Positions 11,308 to 21,772 of a DNA stretch of 64,000 nt are shown here, in pieces. This DNA comes from Venturia oleaginea (taxonomy: Eukaryota > Ascomycota > Dothideomycetes > Venturiales > Venturiaceae). A program made the translations under genes and the position numbers. The first letter of the stretch is position 1. Each line of letters starts with the position of its first letter. The stretch spans positions 682,001 through 746,000 of the forward strand of contig JABMLP010000012.1 in NCBI GenBank assembly GCA_013176395.1, read 5' to 3'. The notes under the pieces are model-generated. The model was not told the origin of the DNA, ran no database searches, and was given only the letters and a program-made list of their open reading frames with translations.

Positions 11308-11810
11308 GTTGAAAGCCTGCACGCAAAGTATCAGACAGTTGCTTCGCGTTATCAGTTCTTCTAGCTTACAGTTTGGGGCCGGAGTTTTGGATTGATCGAT
11401 TGCTGAGGCGGAGCTGTTCAGGTTTTGGAGCAGGACGTGGCGGTAGTCAGTGTGTGATTGTCGTTGGAGAGATGATCGGGAATGAGAGCTGAGCACGACA
11501 CTGGGCTTGGTGACCACGTCAATCTGTCCCCAAATCGATGATAATAGTCGCGAAGTGTTGAAGAGGAGGTGATCGTGACTCAAAACAACTGCTTAGCGCT
11601 TGGGAATTAGTCCAGCGCAGATTCCGCAATTAGTGTTGGGGATGTTGACTGCATGAAATTTCCACTGATTTCGATTGGATTCTCTTTAATCGCAAGACTC
11701 CTAGAACCCAATCTCGCCACTACCTCAATCAAAATAGCTATGCTGACCTTCACTATGCCTGTATCATCGCCCATTTCCCCTTTATCAGACAAATCCGCTC
11801 TTTTACGCTC
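11308..11810. other. intergenic between tandem paralogues
   Basis: No gene recognised. A 61-codon minus-strand frame at 11607-11792 has no supporting feature. Confidence 0.45.
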
Positions 11811-12275
11811 TCATGCTAGGCTCAAAGGTCTCATTCTGCGAGCTCGTGGAAATCTGTCCATCACCAAAAGGGCAATGTGTGGCAGACTAGCCCAAGCGTG
11901 ACGCCAGAAATCATCCCTCCATTTCTCTTCCATCGCGGCGTTGGCCTTGACATAGGCAGATAGCGTATTTAAAAGTACATGAATCATATCCTCGTGAAGC
12001 TCGGGAGTCGCCAGCCTCAGTATAAGAGCGAGGTCGTCAAGGTTGGGGAAGAAGGCGGGGCGGAGATGTTCATTCGTCTCTGCATTTCGAGGACCGATGG
12101 CGAGTGGGTGTAATTCCGGATGTTTATCCCAGAATGGCAGCCTCCAGTCCATCGTGAACCCGTCGCGGAGGAGATTGTTGACTTTCAGATCTTGTTCACC
12201 AGCATCGTCAAAAGCGTACTTAAGGATGTGTTGACGAAGTTCGCGTGGGATGTTGAATAGTGTTGAAGGTGACAT
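11811..12275 (-). CDS. short F-box-like protein, tandem paralogue 4
   Basis: 154 aa starting MSPSTLFNIPRELRQ. Conserved blocks are IPRELRQHILKYAFDDA near the N-terminus, DLKVNNLLRDG, the central ATPELHEDMIHVLLNTL, a WRDDFWRHAWASLPH stretch equivalent to WRKYWARYPH of the copy at 10837, and a basic end RARRMRPLSLA. Together with the copies at 9073, 10240 and 10837 it forms a same-strand tandem family. This copy and the one at 10837 are the most alike at their C-termini. Confidence 0.7.
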   Translation of the reverse strand: MSPSTLFNIPRELRQHILKYAFDDAGEQDLKVNNLLRDGFTMDWRLPFWDKHPELHPLAIGPRNAETNEHLRPAFFPNLDDLALILRLATPELHEDMIHVLLNTLSAYVKANAAMEEKWRDDFWRHAWASLPHIALLVMDRFPRARRMRPLSLA

Positions 12276-12804
12276 GGTAAGAGATCTGGAAGACGTCAGA
12301 AAATTAGCATTGAGAAGCTTACATTTAGCCGCCTTTATACGTCTTACCGTTAGGTAGTCGTGCGGATGCCTTTCCTGTCGCTGAGAGAAGTATGTGGTGA
12401 TTGTTTAGGTTCTTAGAAAATCGAGGTTGTAGTGGTGTTGAAGGTAAAAATGCCTGCAGTCCAACAGTGGAAAGGTAAAGTCTAAACCCTCGAGGGCGGA
12501 ATTTTGTTTTTATTTCCCTTGTGAGTTTGTGTTATAGTAACTTTATGGGAGTTTCAGTAAAGTCATTTCCAGTTCAAAGCTCAGGGCGTTGCATGACCTG
12601 AACATAGACGCTTCTCAGATCTGTGCTATTATAGTCGGGTCACTCTATCAAGTGATAATTGTCCTCTCGACTCCAGATCTCAAACCATACTTGCCAGTCC
12701 ATAATTCTGGGGTAGGGTCACCCCATCAGGCAGCAGCACTGAGATCGTCGATATAAGTCTTCGTCTGGCCAATAACTTCTTTCCTTCACAAACCATCAAC
12801 CTCT
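12276..12804. other. intergenic between divergent genes
   Basis: Promoter territory shared by the F-box-like gene (minus) and the BTB-like pseudogene (plus). No coding frame or specific site was recognised. Confidence 0.45.
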
Positions 12805-12840
12805 TTGACTGCAAACAATCTCCCTCGAATACACCTCAAG

Positions 12841-14310
12841 ATGGCCTATTCGTCGATCCTCAAAGCCACGAGAAATACCAAGAACATAGCCCCTCCATCC
12901 ATTATCAACTTTACCATCCATGTGGGTGTAGAACATGGCGAACTGCTACGCTCTTTCCGAGTGTCGAGGGCTTGCATGATCAGAGTTAGCGAGGTCTGGG
13001 CTAGGGATCTAGGCGCAGCTCACGATGGTGGCGAAGACTCTCACTGGTAAAAATCCGACACTCCTGATGCATTCGAGATCATCCTCAATATCGTCCATGA
13101 CAAGCCGTCTGCCACTTCAAAGAACGTCACCTCAGCAGTCCTACTTTAGGTAGCTAACTCTGCAGCTCGACACCAAGTCATTGACCAACTCAAGGACTTT
13201 ATTGGTGCTCACGACAAGTTACTCATGAAGGGTCTTGCTCATGGAGCTGACAGGTATGCTCGGGCTGCCAACTTCGAGCAACGCATTGGAACTTCCTTCA
13301 TATTCCAGCAATCCGAGTCTTTCGAAAAAGGCATGACAGAAGTCATCAGAGCTTACGATTTGGGCAACACAAGCCAGACCGTCGTCTACCCTGCCTCAAG
13401 GCGAATTCAGGCTCGACGTGATCCGAATCAGTCAAAAGGAAAGTCAGTCATAAAAGTGAACGTACCTGCTCATCACCACTCTCTCTTCGCAAACGAAGTG
13501 GAACTTCAAGCAGGAATCAGGAAGCGTGAACTTGACGTGGCGGTAGACAATTTACTCTATGGGATGGAGACGAGGTTGGTCAATTGCTGCTTGGCCAGAG
13601 CTTCAAAGACAGCAGACAAGTGTCACAACGCAATCGTCGGATCCATTCGCTGCGGAAAGAAAGTCTTCGAGCACAATGAGTTAAACTTGGAGATATATGT
13701 CCAGCACCTGAGGTCAATCCAAATCACCGCTTCGCATGCCACCCACCAGAAATGCGTAGATGGTTTGGACTGGGATGGCCACATCACTTGCATCTACGAG
13801 CGCAAATTCAGTTGGTCTGGACCCATCTTGAGGCAGTTTTCAAGCCATAGAATGAAGACGAAGACCTCACGCAACATGATCAAGCATTCGCCCTAAGACT
13901 CGGACCAGTTGGACGAAGATCGCGAGTCGGACGAAGACCGTGAGTTGGACGAAGACCGTGAGTTCGACGAAGACTGCGAGATTGAGGAAGTAGACGGCTC
14001 CGACAGATCAGGCATTTCCCTATCGGTCCAAGCTTTGGAAAATGCTCACACGAAAATGGAAGCAACTTTGCTCGGATTTGATTGCCATCCAGAACAGCAT
14101 CATGTAAGTCTTCTGTGATAAGAAAAGTTGCACTTGAGCAATTCAATAACCGCCGTAGAATTCAAAGAACAACGATTGGAACAATTTGCGGATTGGCGGC
14201 TTGTGACCTGCGGAGGGCCAGCAAAGACCTTTTCCCAGCAAGACATCATGCAGTACTCTAAACTGGCAATCAGCAAGATCAAGATCTTGGACAGTATCAA
14301 TGGCGAATAG
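12841..14310 (+). pseudogene. BTB/POZ-like protein, inactivated by in-frame stops
   Basis: A single reading frame can be followed from MAYSSILKATRN (12841; another ATG at 12805) to 14103, interrupted only by TAA (13048-13050), TAG (13147-13149) and TAA (13894-13896). Between the stops the reading stays protein-like. The part around DTPDAFEIILNIVHDKP and the following VANSAARHQVIDQLKDF resembles the end of the fungal BTB/POZ fold. An acidic repeat follows (13912-13980). A good intron (14104-14158, GTAAGT to CGTAG) leads to a last exon containing LEQFADWRLVTCGGPAKTF, but its frame is off by one. All three stops could come from CAA or CAG by a C-to-T change, as RIP would cause. The family call is moderate; the inactivation is directly visible. 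Confidence 0.65.
13912..13980 (+). repeat. 18-bp tandem repeat coding DEDRE-type units
   Basis: About 3.8 copies of an 18-bp unit such as GACGAAGACCGTGAGTTG, which in the pseudogene frame reads DEDRES, DEDREL, DEDREF, DEDCE. Confidence 0.9.
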
Positions 14311-14391
14311 AAAATCATCAAACATACCAAGTATCCTACATCAACTATAAATCCTAATAACCATTCCCTTCTTGCCAATAGCCCGCACCAT

Positions 14392-14904
14392 TCATGTAAG
14401 CAAATCAGCAATATCCTCATCCTCGCTCTCAAAACCCGTCTTCGCCATATTTTCCTCATGAATCTCCATCGCCTTCCTTACAATCTTCCTCTGCCTAACC
14501 CTCGCCTTCCTACCCCACTCCCTCCCAACAGTAACCTCACCATGCCCATCCTCACCCTCATCGTCACTTTCCACACCCGGGATATCCACCTTTTTCTTTA
14601 CCCCACCTCTTAAATCATTCGGATGCATAGCGGCCCATTTCTCCTCGGACTCCTTTGCTTCCTTCTCCAGATGCTGTTGTTGTACCTTTGCGCCGAGTTT
14701 GAGGATGTAGGGACGGATGAGGGCGTAGGCGCAGACGACGATTACGAGGCGTAACCAGTTCTTGGGTGTCATTTGGCTGAATGATTCGGCGGTGTTGCGG
14801 GTGAAGTTTTGTTTCCAGGTGGAGAGGGCGGTGGACGCCTCGTGGTAGAAGTATTTTGACGACTCTAAGAGTTTTTGGTAGGGGTCTATTGGTTGTTGTG
14901 CCAT
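14392..14904 (-). CDS. Pga2-family protein trafficking factor
   Basis: 170 aa with the layout of the fungal Pga2 family, which in yeast is an ER/nuclear-envelope protein needed for processing of Gas1 and alkaline phosphatase. Visible features are a short N-terminal region, one membrane segment (about residues 50-70, NWLRLVIVVCAYALIRPYIL), a charged coiled region, the VDIPGVESDDEGEDG acidic stretch, and a basic RKARVRQRKIVRKAMEIHEE tail ending in an acidic ESEDEDIADLL. The length is typical and a single exon suffices. It is divergently arranged with the CENP-S gene. Family assignment is from overall pattern, so fairly but not fully certain. Confidence 0.8.
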   Translation of the reverse strand: MAQQPIDPYQKLLESSKYFYHEASTALSTWKQNFTRNTAESFSQMTPKNWLRLVIVVCAYALIRPYILKLGAKVQQQHLEKEAKESEEKWAAMHPNDLRGGVKKKVDIPGVESDDEGEDGHGEVTVGREWGRKARVRQRKIVRKAMEIHEENMAKTGFESEDEDIADLLT

Positions 14905-15314
14905 TTTTGTTGCTGGAGGGTCCGCGATGGGAGATGTTCGCTATGTGTAGGTTATTTGCGCGACGGGAGAGGAAGGATGTCGGGGAGAAGGGTGAAGATC
15001 TGTTCTTATGAAGAAGATTGCTTCTTTCAACGGGTGGTTGCGGTATTTATGGCGGCGGGTTTCTCACTTCTGCGGCACCGCAAGATCCGAGTGTCGCGTA
15101 GAGAAACTCAAGTGGAGGAAAGTCAGACTCTTTTCTTATCTTCCCCTCTATCAACTGGCGTATCTTGGAGTTGCAATGTGTTGTTCTTGTCTCTTAGCCT
15201 CCCAAGATGTTCCAGGTTCGAAGTGACGATCCTTGAGCGAGTCGGACCGGCTGGGATAATTATTCGTCATCCACGTCGCGTCTGTAGTCGCGTCAACTTC
15301 AACAAATCTGAGAT
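14905..15314. promoter_or_regulatory. divergent intergenic region, PGA2 / MHF1
   Basis: 410 bp between two divergent starts. No coding frame of note is specific to it. No identified regulatory motif. Confidence 0.4.
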
Positions 15315-15776
15315 ATGGCAGACGCTGATCCAGAGAATGAGGAGGTACTTCAATCCTCTCTTCCTCCATTTGAATTGCAGCTTGCTAATCGCAACCAGCG
15401 TCTCAAATCCGCTCTCTGGTACACAATAGGCCAAATCGTTGACCACGAAACAATCGCCCAAAACTACAATGCAACACCACAATTCATAGGCGCCCTGACC
15501 GAACTCGTTTGGTCGCAAATCAGTAAATCACCTCTATACCTCCTACATGGCCAGGAATACGTCGATTAACATATTTATCTAGACACAACCTCCCGCGACC
15601 TCGAATCCTTCGCCAAACACGCAAAGAGATCACAGATAAATACGGATGATGTACTACTGCTCGCAAGACGGAATGAGGGACTGGAGATGCTGTTGGAGAA
15701 ATTTGTGGAAGAGCAGAGGGAGAAGAATGGCACGATGACGAAGGGCAAGGGAAGAGCGGGCGCAAAGAAGAACTAA
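15315..15776 (+). CDS. CENP-S / Mhf1 histone-fold protein
   Basis: Two exons, 15315-15522 and 15583-15776, separated by a 60-bp intron (GTAAAT donor, GATTAAC branch-like site, CTAG acceptor), give 133 aa. The histone fold covers most of the protein: LKSALWYTIGQIVDHETI, then TPQFIGALTELVWSQI, and in exon 2 DLESFAKHAKRSQINTDDVL followed by LLARRNEGLEML. This is the pattern of CENP-S (Mhf1), which pairs with CENP-X (Mhf2), acts with the FANCM/Mph1 helicase in DNA repair and is also a kinetochore component. A basic tail (GKGRAGAKKN) closes the protein. Length is normal. Confidence 0.9.
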
Positions 15777-16407
15777 GATATGGATACTAAGTACGAGGCT
15801 ACGGTGCACGAGGTATGGATATGGTATGGAACCGGAGTATGGAGTCTTTGGTTGGGCACAAGGTCGAAGTCTGGAAAGAGACGCTGGCTTGAGTATTGTT
15901 CTTCTAACGAAAGGAGAGAAGTTTGAGCTTACATCACAGTATCGCCCCTTTCTACCTCGTCATTCGATATTTCACAATGCCTTACTATCTAAGTGATGAA
16001 ATGCTCGCCCAAAATCATCCGACCCATCCAGCCGAGATCTGTAGAAGACTATTTGTCACCATCTTAAATGGCACGGCCACACGCGACCCAGTACTCACAT
16101 GCTTGCACTCATCACTTCACTTAGACTTATCTAGATATGCTCCAAATGACAGCATTGTCTGTAGCAAAATCACACGAAAGCTGAAGGGTAAAAAGATTCG
16201 TAATGAATATATATTCAACCAGAAAGTAGAGCCCCCACCCCAATCATCCCCAACCTCCTTAGAGAGGCCACCCGCCTGCCCAATCTCCTTCCATCTATCA
16301 GAAGCCTGCTGAACAGGTGGCTGAAGCTGTAGCTGAGGCTGACTTGGAGGCTGTCTAGGCAGCTGTAATCCCAAAGCAACGGTAATCGCAGGAACAGGAG
16401 GTCCAAC
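15777..16407. other. intergenic, no recognised gene
   Basis: A 129-codon plus-strand frame (15923-16312) lies here, but its composition is uncharacteristic and it overlaps antisense frames. It is probably 3' flanking DNA of two convergent genes. Confidence 0.4.
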
Positions 16408-17373
16408 CTAACTACCACCATCCTCACCTTGACTTCCCTCCCAACTAGGAGGCGCCTGAGCCTTGGGCGCCTGAGATCCCGCGTTTTGCCAAGGGCCAGC
16501 AAACCCCGAGCCCGACGTACTCGGTCCCTCGTTCAACGGTGCGGGTGCAGGTGGTGTTTGGTCCCAAGAAATTCCACTCCCCGGTTCTGGTGCTTGATCC
16601 CATGGGATCCCGTTCGCTGGTGATGATGGTGGAGCAGCAGCTTGACCCCAGCCACTTCCTCCAGAGGGCGGATACGCAGAGCCTCGAGTCCCTCCGCTCG
16701 AAGGAGGAGGAATACCATCAACGGGCGCAGTCCAACTTGGTGGCGCAAAAGCAGGCGGTGGACCTACAGAAGCAGGTGGTGCGCCTGTAGGCGTGTTCCA
16801 AAAGATACCCCATCCACCTGGGTCCTTAGGAGCACTGGAACCCCATCCATTCAGCAATCCAGACGATGGTCTCGAGGAAGCTGCATCAGGGCGACCACCG
16901 TCCAAGCGTCCCCCTCCCAATGCCGGTGAAGAAGAAGAAGAAGAAGCTCCATTGCCGAACAGCCCACCTCCAGCGCCTGAGGTATAAGGAGATGGACCCT
17001 GAGCCTGGCCTGCAGCCGGTGGTGCGCCAAAACTTCCTCCAGGGCCCCAGACACTCGGTTGCGAAGCTGAAGAATCTTGGCCCCGCCCTGACGGTCCAGC
17101 AGGTCTGGCTCCTCCGCCCATTCCACTCCACGAATTCGGTGCTTGCGTCGATGTTGCTCTTGGCATTCCCCATTGTGCTGGCGGTGGGTCTTGAGCAGAC
17201 ACAGCTGACGCAAGTTTGACCGCTGGCATATCCTCTTGCTTGAGAGATGCCGGGGCTTCGACTTCAAGATCCTTGGAGGTGCCTTGATTGACACCTGACG
17301 CAGGGGCGACAGGTGCAGCTAACGCCGTCGTCACAAGCAGAGTCGCCGCTATGGCAAAAAAGTTCGTCCTCAT
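16408..17373 (-). CDS. secreted low-complexity Gly/Pro/Ser protein with Trp motifs
   Basis: 321 aa starting MRTNFFAIAATLLVTTALA, a clear signal peptide with a likely cut near ALA-AP. An in-frame ATG ten codons upstream would spoil the signal, so 17373 was chosen. The mature part is rich in G, P, S and A and has single tryptophans spaced along it in short settings: QWGMP, SWSGMGG, VWGPGGS, GGWGIFWN, SGWGQAA, PWDQAPEPG and its near copy SWDQTPP, and PWQNAGS. There are no cysteines to suggest a disulphide-rich effector and no GPI-like hydrophobic tail. It could be a disordered cell-wall or extracellular-matrix protein. No family recognised. Confidence 0.75.
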   Translation of the reverse strand: MRTNFFAIAATLLVTTALAAPVAPASGVNQGTSKDLEVEAPASLKQEDMPAVKLASAVSAQDPPPAQWGMPRATSTQAPNSWSGMGGGARPAGPSGRGQDSSASQPSVWGPGGSFGAPPAAGQAQGPSPYTSGAGGGLFGNGASSSSSSPALGGGRLDGGRPDAASSRPSSGLLNGWGSSAPKDPGGWGIFWNTPTGAPPASVGPPPAFAPPSWTAPVDGIPPPSSGGTRGSAYPPSGGSGWGQAAAPPSSPANGIPWDQAPEPGSGISWDQTPPAPAPLNEGPSTSGSGFAGPWQNAGSQAPKAQAPPSWEGSQGEDGGS

Positions 17374-19052
17374 CGTGACAGGTTTTTGGATGAGTGTGAG
17401 CAAACCAAGAGACTAGCGAAGGTGGATGAAATGTGGAAGGAGAAAGTGAGACGGATTGAACCCTCTTTTAGTCTTCAAAGCCTCCTTCTTGTACGAGGCG
17501 AGTTCTTCTGGAGCCTCATTACTACTACCCCATAGGCTGGCGATTAACCTTAGCTGAGCAGGGGTCCATTTCTCTTACAAAAAACATCGATGCTCTCCTC
17601 GGTCACGTTTTTACCAACAAAAATCGCCTGTGCCACCAGAAACCACTCCCCTGATCAGCTAAGGCTAATCTCTACTTTATGGTAGATATCTGATTTCTGA
17701 AAGTTTATTAGCTAACGATGTCGCGAGATTTGACATCTTTTTGGGGCAAAACCGTCCGTGCCTGCTACGGGGGCAATATGATCTGAGCTAAGAATAACCC
17801 TAATAATCGGCAGGAGTACTTGGAATCGACGATTTTCTGTGAATTATCAACCCTGTAGTATCACAGCGAGGTGTAGCGAGTTCATCAGCTACCTGGTAGA
17901 TGAAGATATCTGGACGCTGATTGTGAAATTATCGAGTGACGGGTGGGAAATTTTTGCCAGATCGATTCTCGGTGAGTCGCTACTATGCAAACACAGCGAA
18001 CTCATCCATGTACGTGTCTCGATACCAGTATTGTGCAGGTACGATAGAGATATGAGTGAAGACTTTGGCACGAACCGAGTGTGAACATACCCACAGAGCT
18101 TTTCCATTCACATAATTACTGACTTACATTATTGGCGCACCAGACTCTGCAAGAAATATTTATGGCCGAAAATACAAGCCTGGCCGGTTAAACAGTGGAA
18201 ATCCATGGTTCGGCTAGCCAAGAGAGTGGCATGAACTGAGCGCCTCGAGGCTCAAAGGCGAGCACGTCGCCAATCTAGCCAAACAATCATTCGCTCAAGA
18301 AGGGAAATTGGCTGCTGTCATCGGTAGTCTTGTCAAAAAACCAGTTGCGTGATATTTTCGTAAGGCTGAGACTGTGAGAGTATCGAAGAGTATCGAAGAA
18401 ATGCCTTGTTCAGTTGCCTTATCGTAAATCCAAACGGCCTATTCGATAAATGGTTCGCGAGATACGTAGAGCCAACTCCCGTCGTATTGCTCGAACCGAG
18501 CTGAGTCCGGCTGATCGCGGTTTCGAACAATCGAGCGACCCGGACGTGGTACCAACTTTGAACTCGAGCCTCACCTCGAACCAAACAACGCGTGGATAGC
18601 GTGGATTGAATGTCGCTCAACCACGGATCCAAGGGCGAAGGTTTTGGCAAGATCGACACGCTGAGCATTTCTCAGATGACCAGAAGAGAAACTCAAAAAA
18701 AGCTGTGATCAAGACGGCTTTAACGTGGACAGACGAGTCGAACTTGAATTCGCATTATATGCACTATCACAAATCTTATTTAAAGACATGGATGAGTGAC
18801 CAAAATATAATTGGTTCCTCCAGAATTCCGCCCTTTGAGCCAAACTACTTGTATTGAAAGCCAGTAGTACAAAACTCAAGGCCAAAGACAGAGAAGATGC
18901 GCCACATATAGTACAACTGCAGGTTCACGCCTATTCCAGCCGATATTGCTGCTCCGGCCTGGCCGTAATCGGCTTTGATAAAAACTTCCTCCTTATTCTT
19001 GCTGGGTATAATTCGCACTGGCATGGACCGTTGCTCAGTATATAAAACAGTG
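17374..19052. other. 1.7-kb gene-poor stretch
   Basis: Only short frames without family features (for example 17839-18084, 18333-18668). The first few hundred bases should hold the promoter of the secreted-protein gene. Nothing else was seen. Confidence 0.45.
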
Positions 19053-19892
19053 TCATTCGAAAAATCCACCATCAGAATCGTAATCGTCATGGTCAACCTG
19101 CACGTCCTTCCTCGCCTCTTCGCGTGCTTCTCTTCTATTCTTGGGTGGCTTGACTCCTCCTGTGTCGCTTTGCTTGTTGGCAGAGTCTGATTTAGTCGCT
19201 GCGGCTGCTCTCAGTCTGGACACCAATGTCGTTGCGCGGATCCTGTCCCAATCGATCCTGTGTCTCAGCTCTTCCAATCTTCGCTCTCCATCCTTCGTAG
19301 CCTGCTCCACCTCCTTCCACATTTCCGGGTTGCCTGTCACGCCTTTCTTTGTTTCCTCTTCGTCGCCATGCTGCTTCCCGTCTTCACCTTTCTTTGTAGG
19401 ATACAAGGAGCTATAAGTCTGTGCAAGCGGATAGTACTGGGTGTAATTGAGGTCGATCTGTGCGATATGGACGTCTTCCTCCAACTTCTTATGTTCTTCG
19501 GAGTCTTCGCACGCTCGAAGTGCTTTGGTGGCTTGCTTGAGTCGACGTTCGGCCTTCTTCCGGTCAAAGAACCTGACCATGTGATATCTCCCGATCATCT
19601 CCTGCTTCTCTTTATCTGCTGTCATTTTCACCAATTCCAGTTTCAAGGCCTCCAACTCTCGCTCGCGAGTTTGCCGTATGTCCGCTGGCATTTTCGCTCC
19701 CTTCAGCATACGTTCCAAGTCTCGGATCCCATCTTTCAGAGGGCGTGTTGCGTATCGTTTTGGGTGTGCATTGCCACCGGGATATGGTGATTCGCGATTT
19801 TTCTGATTGCGTTTGTAGGCTCTATGCGTCTCTGATTCTGGGAATTGGGATTTCCGCTTTGCGCCTTGATGGCCTGCTGTGGGTGGAGCCAT
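19053..19892 (-). CDS. rRNA-processing protein Efg1
   Basis: 279 aa, single exon. The family signature begins with KRYATRPLKDGIRDLERML and continues through a long charged helix: LPADIRQTRE-like, ELEALKLELV, then QEMIGRYHMVRFFDRKKAER (about residues 95-120), which is diagnostic of Efg1. Efg1 is a nucleolar factor for early 40S/18S rRNA maturation. The middle has DLNYTQYYPLAQTYSSLYP, also typical. The tail is basic (PPKNRREAREEARKD) and ends in acidic YDSDGGFFE. Length is slightly above the yeast protein. Confidence 0.9.
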   Translation of the reverse strand: MAPPTAGHQGAKRKSQFPESETHRAYKRNQKNRESPYPGGNAHPKRYATRPLKDGIRDLERMLKGAKMPADIRQTRERELEALKLELVKMTADKEKQEMIGRYHMVRFFDRKKAERRLKQATKALRACEDSEEHKKLEEDVHIAQIDLNYTQYYPLAQTYSSLYPTKKGEDGKQHGDEEETKKGVTGNPEMWKEVEQATKDGERRLEELRHRIDWDRIRATTLVSRLRAAAATKSDSANKQSDTGGVKPPKNRREAREEARKDVQVDHDDYDSDGGFFE

Positions 19893-21772
19893 TGCGTAGG
19901 CTTACGAGTGAGCTTTGTGTCTTCTCTTCACGATATCTTGTTGGAGGAGTGGTCGTTGGAAAGTGTAAAGATCTTTTGAGAAACAATTGACGGAGTTCAC
20001 CTGCACAGAATAAGACTAGCGTAACGTACCGAGATAGAATACAGTCACGAGTTTAGAGACGATATTTTTCTCGCAGTCTAAGTAGACATTAAACACTAAA
20101 ATTGGTTTGAATCCAATAGCTCGTCCTACAATATCCAGTACAGGCCTAAACCTGGATGTTTTGGATTCATGTTTTGAAAGCGAGGGCTCACTGACCAGTT
20201 CAAAGCACAGCCAATCCAACGATCAGGACCGTTCCTAGGACCGTTCCTCGGACCGCTTCCTAGGAGGTAAACCTTGTCATGTCCTCCATCTCCGCTTGGC
20301 CAATTGATGTTCTTTCCCCTCCAACAATTTCAATCAGTCTGCACGACTTCATATTTCCAATTAACAGCCTGCCCTACTACAGGGACTTCTTTCGGTTTAG
20401 TCCATATGCAGCAAATGTTATGGTGGACGATCTCCACAAACTCGAGCAGGGCTGTCGACCGTTGCTTTGCGCGCATCAGTGGCGTGAGTGGTTACCTCTT
20501 CCTGTCGCCTCCCTCACCGACACGATCTCCAGGAATTCTCCAACGCTGGTGAAATTTAGTTGCCAGTAGTTGGTAATCCGAGTTTGCCAGAAGACTCGGA
20601 ACATGCCCGTGTTTCGTAGCAGTGACATAAAATCCAATGGGCGCCGAGTCTAGCGAACATGGCCTCTGAAGCTTGCGCTTGCAGTTGAGGCAGTGCAGTT
20701 CTTTTCCTCTTCACTACAACGCACAGCGAGCTATTTTGAGAAGAAAAGTTGCTGTTCCTGGATTCTAGCGTTGCAATGGCTTGTCCACGGTCATTATCAA
20801 TAATTCTTGCGATGGAGATGTTGAGAGCAAATGCCTAGAATAGAGCGATTGAAAGAGTTTCGGTACTTCTCAGCCTCAACAACCAAGTACCTTCACGCCC
20901 GAGATAGTGGGGCCATAAGGCGACAGCGCCGATAACGAATCAGGCTGCTCTTTGGGCGTGAGAGGGCCAGCGCATTATTGCAGGCAGACGAGGAGAATTT
21001 GCTGTGATGCCTTTCAGACCGTCTATTGCAGGTGGGGGATGGGTGCTACAAGCCATGGGGCGCGGTGAGAATAATCAGATGGGCCCGGGAATCATGGCAA
21101 GCGCTGTTTGGACGGTCCAATGCATGCCATAAGCCGTGACCAACTATTGGAATTATCCCATTGTGATATGAGCTGACCCTCTGTATTTCTATTTATTGCT
21201 GTCTCTCTGAGATGTAGTCCTATCCTTGTCTAAGCGCTGTAGGTCTCATTGATGAAACATCGAAGCCCACCTAGCAGCAATACTCTACTCCCTCCTCTAC
21301 ACTCCACGTTTGCTGCTCAAAACTCAAGATACAGCTGCTGCGCCTGGCTCGAAATACTCCACACGACATCAACCACTTTGCTCCTACATGAAGTCATAGA
21401 CTCGGATTCCATTCGATTCCCAGACTCAGCGCCCAAACAGCTGGCGCCACGGACCTCATCAATATAGCCTCTTATTCTCCCCAATTACGACGACTGTGTC
21501 TATCACCCCCTCATACAATCCAGCTTCTCCGAACAGCCTTTTCTGGCACCTCTTCGTACAAGCCAGGCTTGCTTCTGGTTGGTCAACCTGCCTTGAGTCC
21601 TCCGTAGGGCGCTTAAGCAAGCCTCGAACTGCAACTCGTAGGACACCAAATTCCACGACAACACGTTACACCAGGTCACGACATTCTCATCTTCATTGAC
21701 TGGGAGAAGAACTTACACGAACCAGGAGCAGCAGTGCTCCCCATATCGAATCACCCCCTTTGATCCTACACA
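19893..21772. other. 1.9-kb stretch between EFG1 and MKK
   Basis: Holds divergent flanks of EFG1 and the MAPKK gene. At 20221-20265 there is a short tandem repeat of GGACCGTTCCTA-like units. A 96-codon plus-strand frame (20279-20569, MSSISAWPIDVLSPP) is weakly protein-like but unsupported. The last 500 bp may be a long 5' leader of the MAPKK gene with short upstream frames. Confidence 0.4.
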
